From: Sinorhizobium fredii USDA 205
GTDB taxonomy: Bacteria > Pseudomonadota > Alphaproteobacteria > Rhizobiales > Rhizobiaceae
NCBI RefSeq assembly: GCF_001461695.1
Contig: NZ_AUTC01000157.1
Location: 124,001 to 188,000, forward strand
Length of the DNA: 64,000 nucleotides
Direction: 5' to 3'
In this document: positions 54,165 through 64,000 of the stretch, piece after piece
Layout of the letters: every line of letters starts with the position of its first letter
Numbering within the stretch: the first letter of the stretch is position 1
Made by a program: the position numbers and the translations under genes
Notes under the pieces: model-generated
Told to the model about the DNA's origin: nothing
What the model saw: only the letters and a program-made list of their open reading frames with translations
The model's database searches: none

Positions 54165-55001
54165 ATGCAGTTAAGTCAGATCGAACTTACGGCCTTTGGC
54201 CCCGAGCATCTGGAGAGCGCGGTGCGGCTTTCCCGCCAGGCGGGCTGGCCGCACCGGCTGGAGGACTGGCAGATGGCGCTGGCGCTGAGCGACGGCGTCG
54301 TCGCCCTCGAGGCCGGCCGGGTCGTCGGAACCACGCTGGCGACAGCCTATGGGAACGACTGCGTTACGATAAACATGGTGATCGTCGACGAGACGATGCG
54401 CGGCCGTGGCCTGGGGCGCGGGCTGATGGATGCCGCCCTGCGGATCGCCGGCGACCGGCCGCTGCGGCTCGTGGCGACGGCGGAGGGGCTGCCGCTCTAT
54501 GAAAAGCTCGGGTTCCGCGAGACCGGCACCGTGCTGCAGCACCAAGGTATCGCACGAGACTTGGCCGCGCCCGCGAAAACGGCGACGGCGACCGGGGACG
54601 ACATTCCAGCGATCGCCGCTCTTGACCGCATCGCTTTCGGGGCCGATCGCCGGGATCTGATCGCCTATCTCGCCAAAGTCGGCGAGTTCGCGGTCATTCG
54701 CCGCAACGGCCGCATTGCCGGTTTCGCCGCCCTGCGCGCCTTTGGCCGTGGCGATGTCATCGGGCCCGTCGTTGCCGCAAATGTCGATGATGCCAAGGCG
54801 CTCGTCGTCCATTTCATCGCAATGCGAAGCGGACAATTCATCCGGGTCGATACCACCGCCGAGACCGGGCTCTCCTCGTGGCTGTTTGACCAGGGGCTCG
54901 CCCATGTCGGCGGCGGGATCGCCATGGAAAGGCCGCTCCTTCCCCGCGCCGCCGATCGCGCCGCCACCACCTTTGCCCTCGCCAATCAGGCGCTCGGCTG
55001 A
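54165..55001 (+). CDS. Two-domain GNAT family N-acetyltransferase (paralogue)
   Basis: The 278-residue protein has a GNAT domain (about 5-130) with SRQAGWPHRLEDWQMALALS, the acetyl-CoA site DETMRGRGLGRGLMDAALRI and LPLYEKLGFRETG, and a second domain (about 150-255) with RAFGRGDVIGPVVAANVDDA. It is the paralogue of the protein at 34587-35477; here the first domain keeps a good acetyl-CoA motif. AAGGA precedes the ATG. It is 13 bases upstream of the aminotransferase gene and likely in one operon with it. Confidence 0.88.
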   Translation: MQLSQIELTAFGPEHLESAVRLSRQAGWPHRLEDWQMALALSDGVVALEAGRVVGTTLATAYGNDCVTINMVIVDETMRGRGLGRGLMDAALRIAGDRPLRLVATAEGLPLYEKLGFRETGTVLQHQGIARDLAAPAKTATATGDDIPAIAALDRIAFGADRRDLIAYLAKVGEFAVIRRNGRIAGFAALRAFGRGDVIGPVVAANVDDAKALVVHFIAMRSGQFIRVDTTAETGLSSWLFDQGLAHVGGGIAMERPLLPRAADRAATTFALANQALG

Positions 55002-55014
55002 TCTGGAGATCTCG

Positions 55015-56388
55015 ATGTACAGCAATTCCCTTATCGAACTCGACCGCGCCCATCTGGTCCACCCGGTCACCTCCTATCGCAGCCACGAGCGCGCCGGGGT
55101 CCGCGTCCTCAGATCCGCTAGGGGCGCAACCGTGACCGACGCCTCCGGGCACACGATGATCGACGGTTTCGCCGGGCTCTGGTGCGTCAATGCCGGCTAC
55201 GGCCATGACAGCATCGTCGAGGCGGCGGCCCGGCAGATGCGCGAGCTGCCCTATGCCACCGGCTATTTCGGCCTAGGCTCCGAACCGGCGATCCGGCTGG
55301 CGGCTGAACTCGCGGAGCGAGCGCCGGGCGACCTCAACCATGTCTATTTTACGCTTGGCGGGTCGGACGCCGTCGACAGCACCATCCGCTTCATCCGCTA
55401 CTATCACCATGCGCAGGGACGGCCTCAGAAGGACCAGTTCATCTCGGTCGCGCAGGGCTATCACGGCTCCTCGACGGTCGGTGCCGGCCTGACGGCGCTG
55501 CCGGCCTTTCATGCCGGCTTCGGCGTACCGTTCGACTGGCAGCACAAGATCCCGTCGCATTACGCCTATCGTAACCCAGCCGGAACCGAGCCCGCCGCTA
55601 TCATCGCCGCCTCGGTCGCGGCGCTGCGTGCCAAGGTCGAACAGCTCGGCGCAGACCGGGTGGCAGCGTTCTACGTCGAACCGATCCAGGGTTCGGGCGG
55701 TGTGCTCGTGCCGCCGCCGGGCTGGATGAAGGCGATGCGCGACGTTTGCCACGAGCTCGATATCCTGTTCGTCGCCGACGAGGTGATCACCGGCTTCGGC
55801 CGCACCGGCCCGTTGTTTGCCTGTTCTGACGAAGACATCGTCCCCGACCTAATGACGACGGCCAAGGGGCTCACGTCGGGCTACGTGCCGATGGGCGCCG
55901 TCTTCCTCTCGGACAGGGTCTACGAGACGATCGCCGACGGCGCCGGCGCGTCGGCGGTCGGTCACGGCTACACCTATTCCGCCCATCCGGTCAGCGCCGC
56001 AGTCGGCCTTGAAGTGCTGCGGCTCTACGAGAACGGGCTTCTGGAAAACGGCCGCAAGGCCGGCGAGCGGCTGATGGCGGGCTTGCGCGGCCTCGGCGAT
56101 CATCCGCTGGTCGGCGATGTCCGCGGACGCGGCATGCTGGCGGCGATCGAGCTGGTTGTCGACAAGGAACGCAAGACGCCTTTGCCGGCCGCTTCCGATC
56201 CGGCGCGCCGAATATTCGACCGCGCCTGGGACAACGGCCTGATTATCCGCGCCTTCGGCAACGGTGTTCTCGGCTACGCCCCGCCGCTCTGCTGCACCGA
56301 GGCGGAAATCGACGCCATCGTCGAGCGGACGCGGATGACGCTTGACGAGACTTTGGAGGACCCAGATGTCCGCGCGGCACTTGCCTGA
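55015..56388 (+). CDS. Class III aminotransferase
   Basis: This PLP-dependent enzyme of 457 residues has DGFAGLWCVNAGYGHDSIVE, HVYFTLGGSDAVDSTIRFIR, FVADEVITGFGRTGPLFAC with the PLP-binding Asp, and TTAKGLTSGYVPMGA with the Schiff-base Lys. It resembles omega-amino-acid/putrescine:pyruvate aminotransferases; the substrate is not fixed. GGAG lies six bases before the ATG. Its operon also holds the GNAT gene, and amine oxidase and semialdehyde dehydrogenase genes nearby fit amine catabolism. Confidence 0.91.
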   Translation: MYSNSLIELDRAHLVHPVTSYRSHERAGVRVLRSARGATVTDASGHTMIDGFAGLWCVNAGYGHDSIVEAAARQMRELPYATGYFGLGSEPAIRLAAELAERAPGDLNHVYFTLGGSDAVDSTIRFIRYYHHAQGRPQKDQFISVAQGYHGSSTVGAGLTALPAFHAGFGVPFDWQHKIPSHYAYRNPAGTEPAAIIAASVAALRAKVEQLGADRVAAFYVEPIQGSGGVLVPPPGWMKAMRDVCHELDILFVADEVITGFGRTGPLFACSDEDIVPDLMTTAKGLTSGYVPMGAVFLSDRVYETIADGAGASAVGHGYTYSAHPVSAAVGLEVLRLYENGLLENGRKAGERLMAGLRGLGDHPLVGDVRGRGMLAAIELVVDKERKTPLPAASDPARRIFDRAWDNGLIIRAFGNGVLGYAPPLCCTEAEIDAIVERTRMTLDETLEDPDVRAALA

Positions 56389-56566
56389 AGCAGCGTTCTT
56401 CCCGCTCCGCGGCCGTGCATCCCCGGCGGATCGGCAGCTGGAACGGCGAAATACCGGTTTATCATGATATTCGCAATTTTGTGCCGCCATCCTTCTCCCA
56501 TTCAGAGAATCTGGCGAGCCGATACTGCGAAACTGGCTGAGCTAAGGGTGCAGGAATGCCGGGAAA

Positions 56567-56585
56567 ACAGGGGTTTCCCCCCTGT
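56567..56585. other. Short hairpin between the aminotransferase and HAD genes
   Basis: ACAGGGG and CCCCTGT form a perfect 7-base stem around TTTCC in the 286-base gap between the two genes. It could be a terminator without a T-run or an operator. Confidence 0.3.
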
Positions 56586-56674
56586 GGCAAGCGCCAGCGG
56601 CCCATTGAGCACAGCATTTTCTTCTGCAAGCCAAGCGCGAACGAATTTCGTTGCGCTCAATCGAGGAAAAAGAC

Positions 56675-57391
56675 TTGGCAAAGACCTTCGCGGATTTCAA
56701 GTATCTCACCTTCGACGTGGTCGGCACGCTGATCGACTTCGAGGGCGGCATCAAGGAGTGCCTGGCCGGCATCGCCAAGGAGGCGGGTGTCACGGTCGAT
56801 GGCGAAGAGGCGCTGAAGCTCTACCGAGCGGCGCGCTATTCCCCCGATGCCGATCTCTTCCCCGACGACCTGGTCCGCGTCTATCTGTCGATCGCGCCTG
56901 AGCTCGGACTTCCCGCCGAAGCGAAATACGGCGAAAGGCTGCGCGATTCCGCGAAAGACTGGAAGGGCTTTGCCGACAGCGCCGAGGCGCTCGCCCGGCT
57001 TGCCAAGCGCTACCGCCTGATCGCCATGACCAACGCCCGGCGCTGGGCCTTCGAGCATTTCTCCCGCGAGCTCGGCAACCCCTTCTACACCGCCTTCACT
57101 GCAGACGACACCGGCACCGAAAAACCGGATCCGGCCTTCTTCGAGAAGGTCTTCGCCTTCGTCGCTTCGGAGGGCAATTCGAAGGACGACATCCTGCACG
57201 TCGCCCAGAGCCAGTATCACGACATCGGCATCTCGCGGAAGCTTGGGCTGACCAACTGCTGGATCGAGCGACGGCACGCGCAGAAGGGCTATGGCGGCAC
57301 GATCGAGCCCGCCGAATTCACCAAGCCCGATTTCCATTTCACCTCCATGGCGGGGCTTGCCGACGCCGTGGAGCAAAGCAAGGCCGCCTGA
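56675..57391 (+). CDS. HAD type II hydrolase (second copy)
   Basis: The 238-residue protein has YLTFDVVGTLIDFEGGIKE with the catalytic Asp, YRLIAMTNARRWAFEHFSRE (motif II), DDTGTEKPDPAFFEKVFAF with the Lys, and DDILHVAQSQYHDIGISRKL. It belongs to the same family as 53176-53844 but is diverged from it. The preferred start is a TTG at 56675 with GAGGA seven bases upstream; another TTG at 56651 is less likely. It precedes the ABC transporter genes by 79 bases and may be co-transcribed with them. Confidence 0.87.
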   Translation: MAKTFADFKYLTFDVVGTLIDFEGGIKECLAGIAKEAGVTVDGEEALKLYRAARYSPDADLFPDDLVRVYLSIAPELGLPAEAKYGERLRDSAKDWKGFADSAEALARLAKRYRLIAMTNARRWAFEHFSRELGNPFYTAFTADDTGTEKPDPAFFEKVFAFVASEGNSKDDILHVAQSQYHDIGISRKLGLTNCWIERRHAQKGYGGTIEPAEFTKPDFHFTSMAGLADAVEQSKAA

Positions 57392-57470
57392 ACGGCAGGC
57401 AAATCACCCGATCGAACCCCCGCAAAGAAGACGGGGCGATCAAAGCCACCACAAACGAATGGGGAACGTC

Positions 57471-59081
57471 ATGAACGACAAGATCACGAACTGGACCAAG
57501 AGAGACGACGCAGTCGTCGAAAACGCCATTCGCCGCGGCGCTACCCGTCGCGAACTCCTTCAGATGCTACTTGCCGGCGGCGTCGCGATGTCGGCCGGCG
57601 GACTCGTGCTCGGCCGAGCCGGCAATGCTCTTGCCGCAACGCCGGTCACCGGCGGTACGCTCAAAGCGGCCGGCTGGTCGTCCTCGACCGCCGACACGCT
57701 CGACCCGGCGAAGGCATCTCTCTCCACCGACTATGTGCGCTGCTGCTCCTTCTACAATCGCCTCACCTTCCTCGATAAGAGCGGCACTCCGCAGATGGAG
57801 CTTGCCGAAGCGATCGAGTCCAAGGATGCGAAGACCTGGACCGTCAAGCTCAGAAGCGGCGTTACCTTCCATGACGGCAAGCCTTTGACCGCCGACGACG
57901 TCATCTTCTCGCTGAAACGCCATCTCGATCCGTCGGTCGGTTCGAAGGTTGCCAAGATCGCCGCCCAGATGACCGGCTTCAGGGCAGTCGACAAACAGAC
58001 GGTCGAGATCACCCTCGCTGATGCGAACGCCGACCTGCCAACCATCCTGTCGATGCATCACTTCATGATCGTCGCCGACGGCACGACGGATTTCTCCAAG
58101 GGCAACGGCACCGGCGCCTTCGTCCGGGAAGTCTTCGAGCCCGGCGTGCGCTCCGTCGGCATCAAGAACAAGAACTACTGGAAATCTGGCCCGAACGTCG
58201 ATTCCTTCGAGTATTTCGCGATCAGCGATGACAGTTCCCGCGTCAACGCACTATTGTCCGGCGATATCCATCTCGCTGCCTCGATCAACCCGCGTTCGAT
58301 GCGCCTTGTCGAGAGCCAAGGTGACGGTTTCGTCCTGTCGAAGACCACCTCCGGCAACTACACCAACCTCAACATGCGAATGGACATGGCGCCCGGCAAC
58401 AAGCGCGACTTCATTGAAGGGATGAAGTACCTCGTCAATCGCGAGCAGATCGTCAAGTCGGCACTCAGGGGCTTGGGTGAAGTCGGCAACGACCAGCCGG
58501 TTTCCCCCGCCAACTTCTATCACAATGCCGACCTGAAGCCGCGCGCCTTCGATCCCGAGAAGGCGAAGTTCCACTTCGAGAAGGCGGGCGTCCTCGGCCA
58601 GTCGATCCCGGTGATCGCCTCCGATGCGGCGACTTCGTCGATCGACATGGCGATGATCATCCAGGCCTCCGCAGCCGAGATCGGCTTGAAGCTCGACGTC
58701 CAGCGCGTTCCGGCAGATGGCTACTGGGACAATTACTGGCTGAAGGCACCGGTCCATTTCGGCAATATCAACCCGCGCCCGACGCCTGACATCCTGTTTT
58801 CGCTGCTTTATACTTCGGAAGCCCCGTGGAACGAGAGCCAGTACAAGTCCGAGAAGTTCGACAAGATGCTGATCGAAGCGCGCGGCTCACTCGACCAGGA
58901 GAAGCGCAAGTCGATCTACGACGAGATGCAGGTCATGGTCGCCAACGAAGCCGGCACCATCATCCCGGCCTACATCTCCAACGTCGACGCGACCACCGCC
59001 AAGCTCAAGGGGCTGGAACCCAACCCGCTTGGCGGCCAGATGGGTTATGCCTTCGCGGAGTATGTCTGGCTCGAAGCCTGA
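57471..59081 (+). CDS. ABC peptide/opine-type substrate-binding protein
   Basis: The 536-residue periplasmic protein belongs to the SBP_bac_5 family. It starts with a twin-arginine-like signal peptide (ATRRELLQMLLAGGVAMSAG, ending near AGNALA), then TLKAAGWSSSTADTLDPAKA, SGVTFHDGKPLTADDVIFSL and a C-terminal domain with NYWLKAPVHFGNINPRPTPD. The ligand could be a peptide, an opine or another nitrogenous compound. GGGGAA precedes the ATG at 57471. It is the first gene of an SBP-permease-permease-ATPase set. Confidence 0.93.
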   Translation: MNDKITNWTKRDDAVVENAIRRGATRRELLQMLLAGGVAMSAGGLVLGRAGNALAATPVTGGTLKAAGWSSSTADTLDPAKASLSTDYVRCCSFYNRLTFLDKSGTPQMELAEAIESKDAKTWTVKLRSGVTFHDGKPLTADDVIFSLKRHLDPSVGSKVAKIAAQMTGFRAVDKQTVEITLADANADLPTILSMHHFMIVADGTTDFSKGNGTGAFVREVFEPGVRSVGIKNKNYWKSGPNVDSFEYFAISDDSSRVNALLSGDIHLAASINPRSMRLVESQGDGFVLSKTTSGNYTNLNMRMDMAPGNKRDFIEGMKYLVNREQIVKSALRGLGEVGNDQPVSPANFYHNADLKPRAFDPEKAKFHFEKAGVLGQSIPVIASDAATSSIDMAMIIQASAAEIGLKLDVQRVPADGYWDNYWLKAPVHFGNINPRPTPDILFSLLYTSEAPWNESQYKSEKFDKMLIEARGSLDQEKRKSIYDEMQVMVANEAGTIIPAYISNVDATTAKLKGLEPNPLGGQMGYAFAEYVWLEA

Positions 59082-59195
59082 TGAAGCGATCGGCCGGGGG
59101 CATGCTGCGGTTCCTCTGCAAGGAAACCGCGAGCAGCCCCCGGACCGGTTTTTCGCTTCGTTGAATGTGGGTTCGAATGCCGAAAGGAAGCGCGC

Positions 59196-60146
59196 GTGAA
59201 CAACCGTGTCCTATCGCTTGTGCTGAGCAGGCTGCTCATCGCCTTGATCACGCTGGTGATCGTCTCCTTCGCCGTCTTCTTCGCGACGACGCTCTTGCCC
59301 GGAGACACGGCGACGATCCTGCTCGGCCAGGCCGCCACACCGGAGGCCGTCGAAGGCTTGCGCAAGGCCATGCATCTGGACGAGCCGGCGGTCTTCCGAT
59401 TCCTGCGCTGGATCGTCGGCCTCGTGCAGGGCGACCTCGGAACCTCCTACGCCAACGAGATGCCGGTCGCCGATCTGATTGCCGGGCGCTTCGTCAATAC
59501 GCTGAAGCTTGCGGGCGTCACCGCGCTCTTCTCCGTGCCGATTGCGCTGACGCTCGGGATCAGCGCGGCGATGCTGCGCGGCTCGCTCTACGACCGCGCC
59601 GTTACGGTACTGACGATCGGCGTCATCTCGGTACCGGAGTTCATGATCGCAACCTCTGCCGTGCTGGTCTTCGCCGTCTATCTCAAATGGCTTCCGGCAC
59701 TCTCCTTCGCCAACGAGGTTCACGGCCTGGCCGACATGCTCCGCATCTACGCCATGCCGGTGATCACGCTTACCTTCGTCATCTCGGCGCAGATGATCCG
59801 CATGACCCGGGCAGCGGTGATCGAGACGCTCAACACGCCTTATGTGGAGATGGCGCTGCTGAAGGGTGCCTCCCGCCCGCGCATCGTGCTTCGCCACGCG
59901 CTTCCGAATGCCCTGGGGCCGATCGTCAATGCCGTTGCGCTTTCGCTTTCCTATCTGCTCGGCGGGGTCATCATCGTCGAAACGATCTTCAACTATCCCG
60001 GCATCGCCAAGCTGATGGTGGATGCCGTGGCAACTCGCGACCTGCCGCTCATCCAAAGTTGCGCGATGATCTTCTGCCTCGGCTACCTGCTCTTGATTAC
60101 GACGGCCGACATCATCGCCATCCTTTCCAATCCGAGGCTTCGATGA
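59196..60146 (+). CDS. ABC transporter permease (DppB-like)
   Basis: The 316-residue membrane protein has an N-terminal segment (LLIALITLVIVSFAVFFATT), the extracellular loop typical of DppB, and the EAA loop MALLKGASRPRIVLRHALPN before the last segments. It begins with GTG at 59196 after AAAGGAAG. It forms a heterodimer with the next permease, whose start overlaps its stop by ATGA. Confidence 0.93.
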   Translation: MNNRVLSLVLSRLLIALITLVIVSFAVFFATTLLPGDTATILLGQAATPEAVEGLRKAMHLDEPAVFRFLRWIVGLVQGDLGTSYANEMPVADLIAGRFVNTLKLAGVTALFSVPIALTLGISAAMLRGSLYDRAVTVLTIGVISVPEFMIATSAVLVFAVYLKWLPALSFANEVHGLADMLRIYAMPVITLTFVISAQMIRMTRAAVIETLNTPYVEMALLKGASRPRIVLRHALPNALGPIVNAVALSLSYLLGGVIIVETIFNYPGIAKLMVDAVATRDLPLIQSCAMIFCLGYLLLITTADIIAILSNPRLR

Positions 60147-61008
60147 CAATGACCACTTCGAGCACATCGACCACGACCACCCGAACCTCCGGAAGCCGGC
60201 TTGGCTACCGCTTCAACGTCATCGGCATCATAGGCCTTTCGGTTATTCTTTGCTGGGCACTTGTCGCGATTTTCGCGCCGCTGATCATTCCCTACCCGGT
60301 CGGTGAGATCGTCGACCTCGATTATTTCGGGCCGATGAGCAGCGACTTCTGGCTCGGTTCGGATTATCTCGGCCGCGACATGCTGTCGCGAATCCTGATG
60401 GGCGCCCGCTACACGGTCGGCATCTCGCTGGCCGCAGTGACGATCGCCTGTTTCTCGGGCGTTGTGCTCGGCATGATCGCCGCAGTTGCCGGCGGGTGGC
60501 TCGACACGCTTCTGAGCCGCTTCCTCGACGCGCTCAACTCGATCCCGAGCAAGCTCTTCGGGCTCGTGGTGGTCGCGGCCGTCGGGTCCTCCATTCCCGT
60601 GCTGATCCTGACGCTGTCGGTGATCTACATTCCCGGCGCCTATCGCTTCGCCCGGGCGCTCGCCGTCAATATCAACGCCATGGACTTCATCACCGTTGCC
60701 CGCATCCGCGGTGAAAGCACCCTCTATCTGATACGCTCGGAGATCCTGCCGAACATCGCCGGGCCGGTGCTCGCCGATCTCGGTATCCGTTTCGTCTTCA
60801 TCGTGCTTCTGCTCTCCGGCCTGTCCTTCCTCGGCCTCGGCGTCCAGCCGCCCTATGCCGACTGGGGCGCGCTGGTGCGCGAAAACATCGGCGGCCTGCC
60901 CTTCGGCGCGCCGGCGGTGATCTTTCCCTCGCTTGCAATCGCCAGCCTGACGATCAGCGTCAACCTGCTGATCGACAACCTGCCGCAGAAAATCCGGGAC
61001 CGCGCATA

Positions 61009-61009
<1 letters not shown>
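60143..61009 (+). CDS. ABC transporter permease (DppC-like)
   Basis: The 288-residue protein has a Thr/Ser-rich N-terminal tail, a first membrane segment (VIGIIGLSVILCWALVAIFA), the DppC motif WLGSDYLGRDMLSRILMGAR, the EAA-like loop VARIRGESTLYLIRSEILPN and a final PQKIRDRA. It pairs with the preceding permease. Its ATG overlaps the upstream stop, and its TAA shares a base with the start of the ATPase gene (TAATG). Confidence 0.93.
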
Positions 61010-62670
<1,661 letters not shown>

Positions 62671-62807
62671 CGCCCGACTATCAGGATTCGGCCGGCTGCC
62701 ATCATCGGCCTTCCGGCCCTTCTCCCGTAAGCCAGCCAAGGAGACGCGTTGTGTTCGACGGCGGCGCTCGCGCCGTCGATCAGATCGTCGACGCCATTCG
62801 CCACAGG

Positions 62808-63917
62808 TCAGTCACCGACCTGAAGGGCGATCTGTTGAGAGGGGCAGTCCGCGGCCGCTTGAGCAGGCTCTAGCACCGGCGATGTATGATCCAGAGACCA
62901 GGACGCGAGATAACCGGAGATCTTCCAGAACAGGAGAGCTAAGGCGCCACCGACAATGCCGTCGCTTGCATAATGCCATCCGAGTTGGACTGACCCTATC
63001 GCAATGATGACCGCAAAGCCAGTTCCTGCCCAGCGAGGAAAATGCCCCATTCTCCAGGTCAGGCAGGCGATTGTGACGGCAAAGACGACGTGCAGACTCG
63101 GCATAGCAGAGATTCCGGAGATCGCTCCGGATTCACTCGTATAGGCTACCCAGAGGCCCTTCTGAGCAGTCAGTGCCCAGACCAGCCCCGTCTCGGAATT
63201 CACTTGCTCAAGGAGTTGCATCAGTGGGGCATAGGTCCGATCTCCGGTTAGTGGCTCCAGGAAGCATGGCCCCACCGATGAAAACGCGATCGCACAAATG
63301 TTGCCGGCAACGAGCCATCCGAGCAGCGCAGCAAACATAAAGCGTAAGCGCAGGAAATGATTGGAGGTCCACGCTGCCCAAACCAGGGAGCACGCAACGA
63401 GAATGAGCCACAGGTTGTAGAAGAAGTTTATAACGACGATGGCATAGGCGTTTCCAAAGGCCGCACTTGTCAGGACGTAGGGATCGACCCCGCCAAAAAT
63501 CGCACGATCGACCTCAATCAGGACAGTATCCCAGGAGAACGGATTGATGGCAGGTATGGTCGACTTGATCGTCGCGAAGACGGTGATCATGCCAGTGAAT
63601 ATCACCATCGAGTGAAGCGCGTGGGCGTATCTATCGCCGCGGATCAAAACATCACGTATGTGCTTGATCAATGCAGCGGTGGGCTGCTCTCTCTGCTCGA
63701 TCAGAAACCGGAGCACGGTCCATAGCAAATAACACGAAGCATAGACGAGCATAGCCGTCAACGACAGCCGAAGGTAGAATGTGCCCGTTCGGTAGTAAGG
63801 CTCGACTTCCAGGTACCAAGCCAGCCCGCACATCGAAGCGATGTGCAACAGTAGTATGAAGTGGGCAAGGCGGTAGTCGGCCTTTGTCCGACCCATTGCC
63901 GAAAGGAATGCTTTCAT
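62808..63917 (-). CDS. PAP2-family membrane phosphatase
   Basis: The 369-residue integral membrane protein has about eight hydrophobic segments and the PAP2 motifs GISAMPSLHVVFAVTIACLT and LGWHYASDGIVGGALALLFW, with the catalytic His residues of the lipid phosphatase/phosphotransferase fold. It resembles the inositolphosphotransferase-like group (IPC-synthase type) more than short PAP2 enzymes, but the substrate is not known. Only a weak GGTGA precedes the ATG. It is convergent with the transporter operon. Confidence 0.88.
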   Translation of the reverse strand: MKAFLSAMGRTKADYRLAHFILLLHIASMCGLAWYLEVEPYYRTGTFYLRLSLTAMLVYASCYLLWTVLRFLIEQREQPTAALIKHIRDVLIRGDRYAHALHSMVIFTGMITVFATIKSTIPAINPFSWDTVLIEVDRAIFGGVDPYVLTSAAFGNAYAIVVINFFYNLWLILVACSLVWAAWTSNHFLRLRFMFAALLGWLVAGNICAIAFSSVGPCFLEPLTGDRTYAPLMQLLEQVNSETGLVWALTAQKGLWVAYTSESGAISGISAMPSLHVVFAVTIACLTWRMGHFPRWAGTGFAVIIAIGSVQLGWHYASDGIVGGALALLFWKISGYLASWSLDHTSPVLEPAQAAADCPSQQIALQVGD

Positions 63918-64000
63918 CAGAGTTCACCGCTTTATAATTTGTCCATCGTAAGCCTGTCGGTGGAACACTGCTGTCGGCCGCGCTGCATCCACCTGAGGGC

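Overview
The window is high-GC, gene-dense alphaproteobacterial DNA, most like a Sinorhizobium/Ensifer-type rhizobium and probably one of its large plasmids or chromids. The grounds are family resemblance: a large-subunit HPII/KatC-type catalase beside an LigC-type ligase, a solitary glycogen synthase, a second Flp/Tad pilus locus next to a second chemotaxis-like operon, hydantoinase genes and peptide-type ABC transporters. No rRNA, tRNA, CRISPR array, intact insertion sequence or replication gene was seen. The organism assignment is inference.

Layout. (1) 0-9 kb holds stress, repair and metabolism genes: a left-truncated DUF763 gene, a 3-methyladenine DNA glycosylase, an ATP-dependent DNA ligase downstream of catalase, a PEBP protein, glycogen synthase, an EamA transporter and an FAH-family hydrolase. 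(2) 9.2-10 kb is decayed DNA with a frameshifted PRC-barrel pseudogene. (3) 10-19.6 kb is a compact Tad pilus locus: TadG-like, CpaA, CpaB, a CpaE ATPase fused to a TadE-like segment, TadE, a protein with only the CpaC/RcpA N-terminal domain, a 53-residue Flp pilin, CpaF, TadB and TadC. (4) 19.7-27.4 kb, on the opposite strand, is a chemosensory operon: a NarL/LuxR response regulator, then CheR with TPRs, CheW, an MCP, a CheA-receiver hybrid and CheB. (5) 27.5-33.9 kb is second-messenger signalling: a multi-PAS GGDEF-EAL protein, a membrane GGDEF protein and a class III adenylate cyclase. (6) 33.9-35.5 kb has ogt and a GNAT gene. (7) 35.7-62.7 kb is catabolic: FAD amine/amino-acid oxidases, a deacylase, a hydroxyacid dehydrogenase, HyuAB, two aldehyde dehydrogenases, a TtuC-like dehydrogenase, two LysR regulators, a class III aminotransferase, two HAD type II proteins and an ABC peptide-type importer. 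(8) The right edge has a PAP2-type phosphatase.

How the genes may work together. The most interesting region is 10-34 kb. A near-palindromic 16-bp element (CCATCAGGCCGAATGG and close variants) lies upstream of cpaA, pilA and the cheR operon. At cpaA and pilA it sits at almost the same distance from a plausible -10 element. This suggests that one regulator, perhaps the adjacent LuxR-type response regulator, co-controls pilus assembly and the chemosensory array, with c-di-GMP and cAMP enzymes next door. The whole looks like a surface-sensing module comparable in logic to Wsp or Pil-Chp, with its own oddities: the CpaE-TadE fusion, a secretin reduced to its N-terminal domain, and a CheB whose receiver has lost its phosphorylation residues. 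The functional link is inference; the genes and repeats are visible in the sequence.
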